Assembly (NCBI GenBank): GCA_014529385.2
Contig: CM043958.1
Span: 149,552,793-149,616,792, forward strand
DNA: 64,000 nucleotides
Source: Adiantum capillus-veneris
Lineage: Eukaryota; Streptophyta; Polypodiopsida; Polypodiales; Pteridaceae
Direction: 5' to 3'
The translations under genes were made by a program, and so were the position numbers. The stretch's first letter is position 1, and each line of letters begins with the position of its first letter. The notes beneath the pieces were generated by a model, which was not told the origin of the DNA, did no database searches, and saw nothing but the letters and a program-made list of their open reading frames with translations. Below are positions 22,681-35,459 of this stretch, one piece after another.

Positions 22681-22914
22681 CTACAAACTATCTTCCACAC
22701 TCTCTTTTGAGCTTCCACAAGAGCATACATCACTCTCAACTGAGTTCACAATCTCCCATTGCATTTTCACAAAACTTCCAAGCTTTCTTGATCTCTCCAC
22801 TGCCAAGAGCGAGCAAGCTATCAACAGAGTTCTCAATACTGCCATGCTTCCCACCATCGCCGTGCACTCTAATACGGATTGAAGGGTGTGCAAATGTAGT
22901 GCATGTGTGGAGGG

Positions 22915-22916
22915 GA

Positions 22917-22989
<73 letters not shown>
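22915..22989. repeat. Poly-G run followed by (GA)n
   Basis: More than 30 consecutive G, then GA repeats, then 'gagggaggga'. ORFs reading poly-Gly/Glu-Arg or Pro/Ser-Leu through it are artefacts. The G run can form G-quadruplexes in principle. Confidence 0.95.
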
Positions 22990-22995
<6 letters not shown>

Positions 22996-23004
22996 AGGGA
23001 GAGA

Positions 23005-23150
23005 GCACACAAGATGTGGGTGGAGCAAGTCACCACAATATGTGAGAGAGCAGCTTCTTCTTCTATATTGTAAAGAATAATGTGTGTGTACAAATGATGG
23101 GTGGTTGAATGCCTCTGGCTCATCCAGTTGGGATAAGAGGCACACCGTCT
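23005..23150. repeat. Dispersed repeat family R2, copy B
   Basis: Same order of blocks as 21038-21180, directly right of the G/GA tract. It continues a little further ('ggataagaggcacaccg' matches 'gggtaacagaatctg' only weakly). Confidence 0.78.
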
Positions 23151-25320
23151 TTACCCCAACAATGATTTCCATATCTCTTTCAAAGGCTTCCTCATTCCCT
23201 ATATTCTCCATTATTTAATAGCATACATGTGAGAGCGTAGTAACCAACATAGTACACTCCATTAATCCTACACTTCTACAAAATTAGGCACACAAACAAG
23301 ACATGCTTTTTAGAGACCCTCTAATTCAAAACTACAAAATCGGAGTTTACTTGAACTAGAAAAAAACAATCTACTGATTTAGAAACACTAGTCATCTGTG
23401 CACTTTGCAAATCATGTATTTTTACTATAGACACCTTGTATATAGAGTAAGTTGTATGTTTAGCAAAAAGTACAAGGTCTTTAAAGGTCGGGCAAGAGAG
23501 GGTACTAAGCATAGCACAGTCTTGTGCTAGGCAAGAGGGGACATAGAGGCTTGCCAAGTTAGGGTAGAGTCTACATTTTAGTTGCAAACTAAAACACCAA
23601 GAGTCTCTCATCGCCTAGGGGGGTATGCATCTTGTTCTCCCAAGATATTGTGGGCAATTTAGGTGCAAGCAACCATAGCCAAAGCCAGTTCATAATTTTA
23701 TTAGTAGTAAGATACCTATGAAATTCAGCCTTCGGCACTCTCACAAGCTTTGGAAAAATCAAAAAGCAATTACGAGGATTATAAATTGAGCATTATATTT
23801 TGTTTTAACCCCAAAAATTAGACAAGCTTTTGTAAAACATGGTCTTGGCGGGTTCCAACAATGAGTGTGTCACCTTCATACCTTCTATAGTAGGACTATG
23901 ACAAAAGTGGTCCAAAAAATCTTTGGGAACACTGAAAAAATGCTCTAAAAATTAGGTTGGCTAAATTAGATTGTTGCACACAACTTCATGTATACACCGT
24001 GAAATTATCCAAGAACCACAACAAGAAGAAAAGGGCTCCATTGGCTATGATAATAGGGCACCTCTTTCATTCTCTCTGTATGCCATGGAATCACCTCACC
24101 TACCCTATATGTGCCACCAGCACTCCATCGAGGTCAAGAATTGATACCCTTACATCCCTCTCTAGGGGTAGAGGAGCTTGATTTAAGTCAGGCTCTACAG
24201 TTGACAAGGGTGATGGCACACGATCAATGAAAATTTTGTCTACAAGGACTGCTAGTATCAATGCACCCTTTTTTTTTCTCTTCAATGGTGATGGCCGATG
24301 CAAACACATCAGTAAACCCTCATCTTCAAATGTTATTGGCAGGCTCAATTGAGTGAATTGTATCAATGGTGGCTTAAGTGGTTGGTAATGGGGTGTAGCA
24401 CACAAAAAATAAACTTGTGGAATCCACACACAATTATTAACCCTGTATGGAGAAATTGACTACAACATACATAGTAAAGGCACCCACATCATCACACAAC
24501 CACCTGCACCCAGTAATGTAACACTTCTACACTAATACACAAGATCACTCATTGATACATAAAGAAATTATGCATTGTAGGTAGCATTTACATCTAGATA
24601 AAAGCACTTGGATTCACAAACAATTAGGACGGGAAATTCTGAGTTTCTTGCAAGAACGTGTTTTTCCGACTTTCACTATAGAATTATTGGACCAAAATTT
24701 TGGTCTACTTGAAGAGGGTTTCCATTTTTTTGGCAGGAAAATCTTGATTTCCCAAGTGATCATGGCCCTTGTTCCTTGCAAGTTGGCCTAAGAGATGGCT
24801 CAATGCAAGGTAATCTCCTACATCAATTATGTTTGTGTCAAAGACCTGGCTTCTCAAGTCCCCTAGGACCTCAGCTATACCTTCATTTGCCTCATACAAT
24901 ACCTCATATTGTTGCTCTATGCATTGTTCCCACTCATTTCTCCTCTTCATTTTCTTCCTTTACATCAGCAACATTCAGGTCCTACATCATTTTCTCTGGT
25001 CCTTCAACTCTATTTATATCCACAATATAGTCACATCCATGCTCACTATTGTAGGCTTCATATAGCCATACCTATAGTCAATCCATTGACCTCTCCCCTA
25101 ATGTCTTCACCTTCCCTAATTGCTAGATAATTTCACTCAATGGGTCGCCCTTCGTCTTCCCAAATGAGAACATTTGGCTCCTCCTTGATTAGTTGTATGT
25201 CATACGTGCATGTCATACAATGTGTTGTATGTCATATGGACTATTAAATGGTAGTGTAGCACTATTATATAGCATTATGGGACTATTATCTAGCATAGTG
25301 CTAGTGCTTAAAAGAATTGG
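23151..25320. other. Non-coding stretch, no supported gene
   Basis: Short open segments only. The longest (24100-24429 and 24705-24950, both minus) show no family motif. 24705-24950 has protein-like composition (acidic and amphipathic) but no start context or extension, so it is not called. Confidence 0.5.
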
Positions 25321-25330
25321 AGGCAACGTT

Positions 25331-25567
25331 ACCTAGCATGGTGGCACTCTTCTCCAGCATAGTTGCTTTACTGAGAAGCACAACGACAATTTTAACCATG
25401 AAATTGAAGTGTTAACTAGCATATGAGGGAGTGTTAACTAGCATGGTGGCATATTAAGAAGCATTATGGAACTTGTATCTAGAATTTGTGTTATGCTAAG
25501 AAGTGTGATGACAATGTAAGTATGATATTGGAGTGTTAGCTAGCATATGAGGCAATGTTAGCTAAGG
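25331..25567. repeat. Degenerate 'gttaactagcat' repeat, about 124-bp spacing
   Basis: 'gttaactagcatatgagg' at 25411 recurs as 'gttagctagcatatgagg' at 25535. 'ctagcatggtggca' occurs near 25333 and 25437. Several other short 'tagcat' words are spread through 25230-25560. Confidence 0.65.
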
Positions 25568-26355
25568 CCCCCACAATGACGACCTCAAAGAGAACGACGC
25601 TTCTATAAAGCGTTTGTGTTGAAATCCGGCATTACCAAAAGACGACGGACCTGCTTATTCAGAAGGTGCCATTTGCACGAACGTGTAGAGAGGTGTTATA
25701 AAGCTACATCACAAGGCTTTGGATGTCTGTTGTTGCCCTCAAATATATTTAGGAGGTTGCAGATGATTATTTGGCCAGTCTCTTTGAGGACACGTTCTTA
25801 TGTGTTGTTCATGCTAAGCATGTAACAATCATGGTCGAAATTGGCTTATGTTCACGTTAAAGTTGTTTAGGTGTTCTCAACAATTGTGGCTTGAAGGAAA
25901 TAACATCTAAAAACCCAAAGACAATCAACGTAAGTCTACTCATGGGTATTAGAAAGCACTTACTGCAATGTACTTGCATGGAAAACAAGATGGTGAACTA
26001 CCATGTGACGCCAAGTATATTTGAGAAGGTTTGCGAGGACCTCAAGCTCTATATAATACTTTTTTGCTAATGCAATATTCTTTTGGTTGCAATGAAACCC
26101 TTACTATCTATCACGCATTGACCCTTTCTTTCATAGTGCCATTGCTGCAAAAAAAATCTTGCTTGCCATAAAAGCTAGCCACCTTTAGATGCAATTTTGT
26201 TGATAGTATATTATTGATAAATTTTTATTATTAGTGTTAATTCAAAGTTTCTCACAAAAAAAAAGTAGTTGTTAAATTGTGTTGAATGTCAAGCACAAAA
26301 AGCGATAGCAAGAAAAAATGGCAAATCCCAAGGAAAAACACATCAAAGAATAATT

Positions 26356-26425
26356 TTTCCAAAGAGTAGGCCTCTTACCAATGAGCTCTATTTCCAAAGA
26401 GTAGGCCTCTTACCAATGAGCTCTA
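26356..26425. repeat. Perfect 35-bp tandem duplication
   Basis: 26356-26390 is repeated exactly at 26391-26425 (starts tttccaaagagtagg, ends gagctcta). Confidence 0.98.
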
Positions 26426-26814
26426 TTAAACGAGGAGGCTGAATGGTGTCTCTTATTGTGTGGGATGATTACACCATCTATACTAGATATGATGGAGCTT
26501 GACAAAGGAGAAGCCCTCCATGTGTCATCATGTGAAGCATTGGCATATAGACGTGCAACTTCAACTGAAAGTTGCACTGCACCTTAGAAGTCAAAATCGA
26601 GTAAATGCACCCGACGACCTTAGCGGTCAGCACGGTTATGACTCCTGAGTCCAATATATTTGATACCAACACACTACAACCATTTCCCGCATGCGTACAC
26701 GTGTGAGTGAGAGAGAGACAATGCAAGACCACCTCAAAACTGGCCGATGCACTCTGTGTATGTATGAGAGAGAGAGAGAATGAGAGAGAGAGAGAGAGAT
26801 TATTCGATGTGCCC

Positions 26815-27140
26815 TATGTGTGTGTGTGTGTTTCTATTTTTAGACTATTTACTTATACACAAAGAATAGGATAGTTCAAAAAACAGCTAGCTTTAGACAA
26901 GGGACAAGGAATAACACAAAAACGACTCAGTCTTTGATTCATTTTTGTACATAAATATGAGAATGAGGTATGATTCTAATGATTTTATTCAAGGGGTAAA
27001 CTGCAATGTTTGTTTACAATGTGGAAAGGGTCAAGTAATCAATGACGGATAACAGCAAAGCAAAAAAGATCCTAAGAGAAGACAGAGTTCTCACCTGCAT
27101 CCATGCAAACAATACAACATATGCATTAGCCTTGAGTACG
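26815..27140. repeat. Possible diverged member of repeat family R1
   Basis: A short (TG)n tract is followed by 'acacaaagaatagga-agttcaaaa'. About 270 bp later comes 'gttctcacctgcatccatgcaaacaatacaac'. This is the same order and spacing as blocks of the R1 copies at 5065 and 29514. Similarity is patchy. Confidence 0.4.
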
Positions 27141-28159
27141 TATATATTACAGGTGTCAATGGACCCTGCCAATTGCTATCCATGTCCATCTTATAACCTT
27201 TTTAAACTTCAACCTACTATCCAAAATATATGTGAATTACTTGAGTGGTTTTGTTTGTTGTTGTTTTCTTTGTAATTGTAAAGCCATAGCTTTATTTTAA
27301 GGTGTGTTTTCTTTTTAGTTCCTTTTCAGGTTCAATTTTAACTTGTAAAGGTCATCACTCCTTTAAGATTCAAGTGAGTTTATACCTTTATAAATAAGGT
27401 TATTATTAACGCCAATTTTTTTCAAAAAACATTAGTAACTATTTATTTAGACTAAGTGCATATCAGAAGGCCACTACCCCTTTGATCCAAATGTTTAATC
27501 CCATATTTGTCCCTTTTTCTTTTTATGTATTTATGTAGCTTTGGTTAAAGGCTCTTCCCAAGATTTGTATGTTTGCCAATCACTTTACTAGGTAGATTAT
27601 TATCCTGAATGTCTTAGTGTTTTGCCAAAAAGTTACCAATGGTGGTTACTATTTACTCCAAAGGCCCACTTTATAACGTTTTTACATAATCTTCCTTCGA
27701 AGTCCCTCCCAAAAAAATGTACGCCATTCAAGCTACTTAATTCATAACAGACATAGTACAGGACCGATTTGAGATGAAAATACGGGTTTGTACAATCTTT
27801 CCTAGATAACCAAAAACTGAGAAAGCATTTTTACTCTTTTGATAATCTTATGCCAAAGCTGTAGTTTTTTTACCCCAAAAAAACAGTTGTTCCTACCTGA
27901 GATATTAGCCATCCCATCATCACACTTAAATACTAAGTATTAAACTGACACAGTAAGATCAATATAACCACACCCAGAGAAGGAGCCTTACTAAATCGAT
28001 CTCCAAGAAAACCAAATAAAACATTTTTGAGCAAAAAAATACAGGCAAACTCGATGCCTTTCCTTCTTCAGAAAAAACCTAGATAGCAGACCAACCTACA
28101 GTGGCATAATCTTCAACGACAAAAAATCAATCATAAAAGGATGCATCAACGATTTAGAC

Positions 28160-28520
28160 AGTAGGATGCATCAACTCTTTCTAATTTATTTATTTTTAGA
28201 GTAGTTAAAAGTATATGTGTGTGTTTGATAGACTAGATTAGTAAGCCAATATTTTTAAACCAGTTCAAAGTATATGCTGAGTGCGGCAAACAAAAATCAT
28301 TAGGCCAAGTGTAAGCTGCAATAAAACTCAAGCCAGGTAAAGCACCGCCACAATAATTTAGCTAGTAGGATGCATCAACTATCTCTCATTCTTTTTTTTT
28401 TAAAAAGCTAGTTCAGAGTAAATACTGAGTGCGGCAGATCAGAATAGAAATCCAATATATAAAAAAAGTGTTAGCTGCAACACAACCCAAGCCAGGTAGA
28501 GCACTGGCCTAAGATGCACT
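28160..28520. repeat. 214-bp direct repeat, two diverged units
   Basis: 'agtaggatgcatcaact' occurs at 28160 and 28374. Both units continue with 'agttcaaagtatatgctgagtgcggca' or its variant, and 'gctgcaa-aaaactcaagccaggtaaagcac'. Non-coding. Confidence 0.85.
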
Positions 28521-29414
28521 ATCATGCTCGACCAAAATTACTCCACAATTAACAGAAAAGCCCTCACTCCTCTCTTTCACATACACACACCACGCAATCG
28601 AGGCTAAGTGAGGGGCCAAAGAAAACCTCACCTCTTTTTATAGTAGTATCACAAAGGTTGAGCCATTTTTGTATTTGCATAGTGAGATGAATCCCACCCG
28701 ATCTGTGTACTCAACAAGTTCAAGCCTCAAGGAAAATAATTAAACGATCTTGCCGCCATGGTTAGATAGTAGAACCATAGGTATGGGAGAGAGAAGGGAA
28801 GGTTAGGGTTTCATACAGTAGCACAACAAGAACTCGTGCGCATGCCAACAAGAGGTAGGTGGTAGGAAGAGAGAGGGGGAGCACGAGGGACATGAAGCAA
28901 AACAGTAAGAACGCATTGATTACCCCACCCTTCTGGGGGTAATAAACATTTTAAATGCAGCGTACTGAAATCTAGCCAGAGTACATCAAATATCAAACGC
29001 CCACTAAGGGACTCCATCCCACGAGGGGCACAAGAGATGATTATATTACAGGCAACCAACAGGTGGAGGCTCCCACGTTGGTGAGAGAAAACCATGACCC
29101 CAAACTCAAGGGGGGTTGCTCACACCACAAAAATTGGTAAAGTATCAAAGAGATAGTAGTTGTGTAAGTCTGGGTTTATAGTATAAATAGTGTTTCCAAG
29201 AAATGTTGTGGTATGTGTGTGAAAACGGGGTTTGAATCAAAGAAAATATGTGTACGAGTGTGTTCACACTACAGGGTATGCTTTAGCCAAAGCATGGATT
29301 AGGTAAAGGGGTTCCAGGTGGCCAAAAACTATCCAAAGATAGTTCTTTTTAAGTGAGAGTGAGTGTGAGCACATGGGGCTAGGCTTTAAAAACCTATTAT
29401 AGCTGATAGTGATA

Positions 29415-29416
29415 CG

Positions 29417-29513
<97 letters not shown>
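29415..29513. repeat. (TG)n microsatellite, about 98 bp
   Basis: Long uninterrupted GT run directly before R1 copy B. The poly-Thr-His ORFs through it are artefacts. Confidence 0.98.
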
Positions 29514-29514
<1 letters not shown>

Positions 29515-29955
29515 CCAATAACAATCTAGCATATATACCAAAGAATCATTTCGCATCACAAAAGACACTACAAACTATGTCAATGAAAAGGTGGTATAAT
29601 TCCCATTCATAGTACAGAACAGTCTTTATACACAAGTGTTGAAATCAAGGGCCAAAAGATATAATAGTTCGTCATCTTCAAAAACCATAGTTGAGAAGGT
29701 AACCCTCAGTGCACCCATGGAAACAACACAACTTTTAGTTAGCTTGGCACCTTATGCAGATGATGCATGGGTATCCCACATGTTATAGATGTCACCCAAC
29801 TAAAAAGTTTTCAAAGATAAATAATAAGAAATGTGAAGCTACTCATATATTCAGAGATGTTTTCATATATAAGGGGGGGAAAACCATTTGGAGCCCCTTT
29901 AGCTTTGCAAGCTCTCATGAGATAAGGCCAGACCATACATGTCGATGTCTTATGC
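29514..29955. repeat. Dispersed repeat family R1, copy B
   Basis: Same order and orientation as copy A at 5065-5535. The end near 29955 is set by loss of similarity after the 'gataaggccaga' block. Confidence 0.85.
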
Positions 29956-30639
29956 CCCACAAGTGTGTCAACCCCACTATATAGGGTCATACACCACATA
30001 TTTAGGCAAAACCTCTATTTTCATGCCGCCTTTCAAGGTCACATTTAAGAAGATACAACTTATCAATGCTTCTTTACATGCTTATAACCAATCGTACAAA
30101 TGCATTGACAAATATCCATAAACTCAAATGTGAATCTTAAACCAAAGTCATAGACACCGAAAGGGTGTTCATATACATGCATATGAAAGGAAAAGGCAAT
30201 TCCTAACTCACAAGGTGAGTAAAAAACCAGTGCTGTAAATGAAAAAACATCTCAGCAGAAGTTGCCATTAAAGTACCTCTACCGTCATGTGCATGAGAGT
30301 TTTCCCATACCAACATGTGAATCGCAACCCATCAATTAGTTCAGAAGACAGTAGTCCATTTCAATGCCAAAACATCACCTAAGATTGAGTCAGATTAGGC
30401 AGCTCCACAATAGCTTGCTTATCCTTGCCCCCTTTGCCATAGATCCGACACTTAACATTACCCATTACAGGTAAAACCTTCACAGTTCTAATGTACAGAC
30501 AACAACTCCCAAGAATACACACACACAACCAATGCTAAGTGAGCATGCAAAGCTCACCTTTTTATAGGGTTTGGAGCAGATAGCCACCGTCCTTCAAAGC
30601 CGTATGGTGGGCCTGGTTTGAATAGAGAAATGGTGTAGC

Positions 30640-30704
30640 AGCACCGCCTTGTACAGAGAGAGAGAGGAGGTGGATGAGAGAGAGAGAGAGAGAGAGAGAG
30701 AGCT
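30640..30704. repeat. (GA)n microsatellite
   Basis: Two GA runs separated by 'gaggaggtggat'. Confidence 0.95.
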
Positions 30705-30852
30705 AAGGGTGTAGTATTGCAGACCCTTCAGGAGGGAGCCACCTCGCTATTAAGTAGAAGACGACATCATTTATAGAGCCGGGTAGCCCGCCCATAAACC
30801 CTTTAATAACTAAGGGTTAGGTACCATTACGGTCACCTAAAAAAAAATATTT

Positions 30853-31679
30853 TCTAGTGAATTTAAGACAATTATTGACTAAAGATACCGCAGGCCAACA
30901 GTTCTAGTGAATTTTACCAAAAAAAATGGCAACACGTAAAAACCAGCCATATGAGTGTGTGTGTGTGTGTGTGTGTGTACCAGTACAATACCAGTATAGT
31001 CCAGAAGTACCATTATCAGTACAACCAGTACTTCCAGTAAAGCAGTATCTGTATATGTAGTGTATAGTGCCATTACCAATAGCAGTATAGTCCAATAGTA
31101 CTAGTTAGTACCAAAGTTACCCCAGGCCTAACAATTCTAGCGAATTATACCAAGGAAATGGAAACACGCAATAACGAGCCATGTGTGTGTGTGTACTAGT
31201 ACCAATACAACCAGCCAGTACCAGTACTAGTATAGCAGTGTTAGTATCAGTCATGTATAGTGCCACTACCAGTACCAGTATAGTCCAGTAGTACCAGTCA
31301 ATACCAAAGGTACCCCACGCCAGCAGTTCCAACGAATTATACCAAAAAAATGGCAACAAGAAATAACCAACCACGTGTGTGTGTGTGTATGTGTGTACCA
31401 GTACCAGTACCAGTATAGTTCAATAGTATCAGCAAGTACCAGTATACCAATATATACAGTATCAGTACACCACAACTACCAGTACTAGTATAGTAGTATA
31501 GTAGTATAGCAATATCAGTATCAGTAGTGTAGAGTGTCAGTACCAATACCAGTAGTACTAGTCAGTACCAGTATATACATTACTTAGTGAATTTAAGTGA
31601 GTTATTCACTAAAGGTACCCCAGGCCAACAATCCCAGCAAAATTACACCAGGGAAATAGCAACACGCTATAATCAGCCA

Positions 31680-31712
<33 letters not shown>
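30853..31712. repeat. Complex minisatellite with 'cagtac' runs and (TG)n
   Basis: Four units begin at the 'caggcc-aaca' word at 30891, 31123, 31316 and 31621. Each has 'ga-ttataccaa-aaatgg-aacacg' and 'aaccagccatgtgtgtg', then (in the first three) an array of 'accagtaccagtac' variants. The segment 'tagtgaatttaag-agttattgactaaa' occurs before units 1 and 4, so there is a higher-order period of about 730 bp. Confidence 0.88.
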
Positions 31713-31714
<2 letters not shown>

Positions 31715-31862
31715 CTAGAGAGAGAATAAGAGTTTGGTCCCATAGTCAATGATGGACAAGGGAAGGCTTGGAAAATCCGGGGCTAAATGCGAACAAATCC
31801 AAGGCAAAAGGCCAGCGAACCGTAAGTCGGCAAAGGAGAGAGGCGTAGGAAAACTATCTTTG

Positions 31863-34485
31863 AAGGTTTTTACACTAAATTTCTATAAACTTTGTAGGCA
31901 TTCTCACCTTCAAGTTAGCATCTAGATGTGAATCTCAAAATTCGTAGGTGGGATTAAGTCGCTAATCCTAGGTTTTTTCCATTAATCATGTAGATGTTCT
32001 TACCTTCTTAAATTTGTATATAGGATTACACTAAACCTAGGTTTTCTTCAAGCTTTGGCATACAATACAATGTTTTTTCCCACAAAATTTAAAAACCTAC
32101 ATATAAGAGATTTTAGAGTCGAATTTCTTATGTTTGAAGGTTTTTTCTCTAAAATTTTGTAGGTTTATCACCTTCAAATTTAGAATTCAAAGGTGAATCT
32201 CAAAATTTATACATGGGATTGCACTACACTTGGCTTTGTTTTTAACGCTCAGACACACAATGCTTTTGCCCAAAAACTTGGAAAACCTACATATGAGAAA
32301 TCTTAGAGGCAATTTGCTATATATGAAGGTTTTTTTATCAAATTTTTCTAAACTTTGTGTATGTTCTCACCTTCAAATCTAAAATTCAAACGTAACTTTC
32401 AAAATCTGTAGGTGGGATAACACTAAACCTAGGTTCTTTTCGAGCGCTCGGATACACAATGCTTTTTCCCCAAAGAACTTGGAAAACCTATGTGTGATAA
32501 ATCTTAGAGGAAAATTTACTATATTGGAGATTTTTACACTAAATTTCCCTAAGCTTTGTAGGGATTTTTACCTTCAAATCTAGAATTTTGCGGTCTCTCT
32601 AACAATATTGTATATTTTGTGGTAAATCTCAAATTTTTTGAGCAGTTGAATACACAATGCTCTTCCCAAAAACTTGGTAAAGGTACATACGATAAATTTA
32701 AAGGTAAATTTATTGCATTTGAAGGTTTATACACTAAATTTCCCCAAACTTTGTAGGTTTTCTCACCTTCAAATTAGGATTTAGAGATAAATCTCAAAAT
32801 TTGTAGGTGGGATTACACTTAACCTAGGTTTTTGTTACTAAATTTGTCTATACTTTGTAGGTAATCTAGAATTTAGAGGTATATCTCAAATTTGTAAGTG
32901 GGGTTACACTAAACCTAGGTTTGTTTTAGCACAAAAACCTACATATGAGAAATTTTAAAGGTAAATTTATTATACTTGAAGGTTTTTACACTAAATTTTC
33001 CTAAAACTTTGTAAATTCTTCACCTTCAATGTAGAATTTTGAGGTTTCTCAAACTTTGTATGTTTTCTCATCTTCAAATTAGAATTTAGAAGTAAATTTC
33101 AAAATTTGTAGGTGGGATTACACTAACCAATTTGTAGGTGGGATTACACTAACCAAGGTTTTTTAAAGCACTTGGATACACAATGCTTTTCCCAAAAACT
33201 TGAAAAACCTACATATGAGAAATTTTAGAGGCAAATTTACTACATTTGAAGGTTTTACATCTAATTCCTCTAAACTTTGTAGGTTTTCTCACCTTCAAAT
33301 ATAGTAAATCTCAAGATTTGTAGGTGGGATTACACTAAACCTAGATACACAGTGCTTTTCCTCAAAAACTTGGAAAACATACGAAATATTTTAGAGGCAA
33401 CTTTACTAATATCTGAAGGTTTTTACACTAAATTTTGTAGGTTTTCTCACCTTCAAATGTAGAGTTTAGTTTTCTTTGGACTTTGTAGGTTTTCTTACCT
33501 TCAAATTAGAATTTAGAGGGAGATTTTAAAAATTTTAGGTGGGATTACACTAGACGTAGATTTTTTTCACTAAATTTGTTTAAACTTTATAGGTGTTCTC
33601 ACTTTCAAATCTAGAATTTAGAGACCAATCTCAAAATGTATAGATGGGATTACACTAAACCTACAGTTCTTTTTAGTTTTCAAATACACAATGCTTTTTC
33701 TCAAAAGAACTTAGAAAACCTACATATGAGAATTTTAGAGGCAAATTTACTGTATTTGAAGGTTTTCACACTATGTTTCTCTATGTAGATTTCAAACCTT
33801 TTTTGAGTAACTTAGAAAACCTGCATATGAGAAATTCTAGAGGCAATTTTACTATGTTTGAAGGTTTTTACACTAAATTTCTCAACTTTGTAAGTTTTCT
33901 GACCTTCAAATATAAAATTTAGAGGTAAACCTCAAAACTTGTAAACCTAGGTTTTTTGCACGTGGGATTACACTAAACCTAGGGTTTTTTCGAGCATTTG
34001 GATACAAAATGCTTTTTCCAAAAAAAAAAAAAAGGAACTTGAAAAACCTACATACAATGAATTTAGGTGTAATTTTACAGTATTTGAAGGTTATTACACT
34101 AAATTTCTCTAAATTTTGTAGGTTTTCTCACCTTCAAATCTCAAATTAGAAGTAAATCTCAAAATTTGTAGGTGGGATTACAATAAACCTAAGTTTCTCG
34201 ATTTTTTTTCCCAAAAACTTTACATATGATAAATTTTAGAGGCAAATTTACAATATTTGAAGGCTTTTACACTCAATTTCTCTAAACTTTGTAGTTGTTC
34301 TTGCTTTTAAATTAATGCTTAAAGGTAAATTCAAAATTTTGTAAGTTCCCAAAAACCTTGGAAAACCTACATACGAGAAGTTCTAGAGGTAAATCTTTAC
34401 TATATTTGAAGGTTTTTGCACTAAATTCTCTAAACTTTGTAAGTGTTCTCACTTTCAAATCTAGAATCTAGGGATAAAACTCAAG

Positions 34486-34577
<92 letters not shown>

Positions 34578-34697
34578 ACTTTTGGCCATGAACTACCTCT
34601 CTACACCTTTGTAGGTTTTCTTTGCTCCAAATTAGAATTTAGAAGCAAATCTTAAAATTTGTATGTGGGATTACAATAAACCTATGTTTTTTTTTAA
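31863..34697. repeat. Satellite-like array, about 13-15 degenerate units with internal inverted motif
   Basis: 'tgaaggtttttacactaaatttctctaaactttgtagg' or variants recur near 31863, 32133, 32323, 32525, 32720, 32978, 33247, 33412, 33756, 33857, 34084, 34258 and 34407, with partial units between. A typical unit of about 150-270 bp continues 'ctcaccttcaaat', 'tagaatttagaggtaaatctcaaaatttgtaggtgg', 'gattacactaaacctagg', 'gatacacaatgcttttccc' and 'cctacatatgagaaat'. Within each unit 'atttgaaggt' and 'accttcaaat' are inverted about 45 bp apart. No ORF. Confidence 0.9.
34488..34572. repeat. (CT)n microsatellite inside the array
   Basis: CT run with one 'tttcttt' interruption. Array sequence resumes after it at about 34604. 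Confidence 0.96.
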
Positions 34698-34705
34698 CAC
34701 TCAAA

Positions 34706-34880
34706 CACTACAAGAGGTACTTCACATTAGCGACGCTGGTAGTGCGACGCTCAAAAGTGAAAATCCACAGCGTCGCTATGAGCGCCGCTATTTTATTTGT
34801 TACATAGCCACGCTCATAGCGATGCCCATAGCGACGCTTATAGCGACACTAATAGGGATAAAAATAAATCGAGAGCGCCC
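34706..34880. repeat. CACTA terminal and subterminal repeat region
   Basis: Terminal CACTACAAGA, then 'agcgacgct', 'gcgacgct', 'cagcgtcgct', 'gagcgccgct' and 'agcgacgctt' within 170 bp. In En/Spm elements such clustered short repeats are the TNPA-type DNA-binding sites. Confidence 0.85.
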
Positions 34881-34881
34881 A

Positions 34882-34908
34882 AAAACTCAGATCTCAGATC
34901 TGAGTTTT
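34882..34908. repeat. Perfect 13-bp inverted repeat with 1-nt loop
   Basis: AAAACTCAGATCT, then c, then AGATCTGAGTTTT. It lies just inside the CACTA subterminal repeats. It could be cruciform-forming or a binding site. Confidence 0.95.
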
Positions 34909-34939
34909 CGACACTCAAGCAAAGAGGTAACTCGCGCTC

Positions 34940-34970
34940 TCCCTCTCTCTCTCTCTCTCTCTCTTTCTTC

Positions 34971-35012
<42 letters not shown>

Positions 35013-35127
35013 AGGAGAGGAAGGAGAGCCAAGTATGCTCCTTGCCTCTCCTCTCTCTCATGTTTCCTTCCCCTCTTTCTCTCTCTCTCTTCCTCTCTCT
35101 CTCTAACACACACACACACATTGTGTC

Positions 35128-35166
<39 letters not shown>

Positions 35167-35231
35167 ACATGCATAAACAAAACACACACACATGCATAAA
35201 CAAAGAATGCATACACACACATTGAGAGAGG

Positions 35232-35279
<48 letters not shown>

Positions 35280-35281
35280 TA

Positions 35282-35329
<48 letters not shown>

Positions 35330-35410
35330 AAACAAAGAGAAAGAGAGAGAAAAAAAAACCAAAGAGAGAGAGAGGGAGAGAAGAAGAAAGAGAGAGGTAA
35401 GGGGAGAAAA

Positions 35411-35455
<45 letters not shown>
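34940..35455. repeat. Dense (CT)n, (CA)n and (GA)n microsatellite cluster
   Basis: Alternating CT, CA, CT, CA and then four GA blocks over 500 bp, inside the CACTA element. ORFs of Ser-Leu, Thr-His or Arg-Glu repeats here are artefacts. Confidence 0.96.

Positions 35456-35459
<4 letters not shown>

Noticed and set aside
22681-23211. Poly-Ser/Pro and poly-Gly/Arg-Glu ORFs over the G/GA tract
   Set aside because: Translation of simple repeats. The same applies to ORFs at 20824-21298, 29264-29612, 34443-35413 and 40543-40890.
24705-24950. Minus ORF with helical, acidic sequence (LYEANEGIAEVLGDLRSQ)
   Set aside because: Only 81 codons, no flanking exons, splice support or recognised motif.
30853-34697. 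CRISPR-like array
   Set aside because: Repeats are long, degenerate and directly tandem, with no unique spacers or cas genes. The window is eukaryotic.
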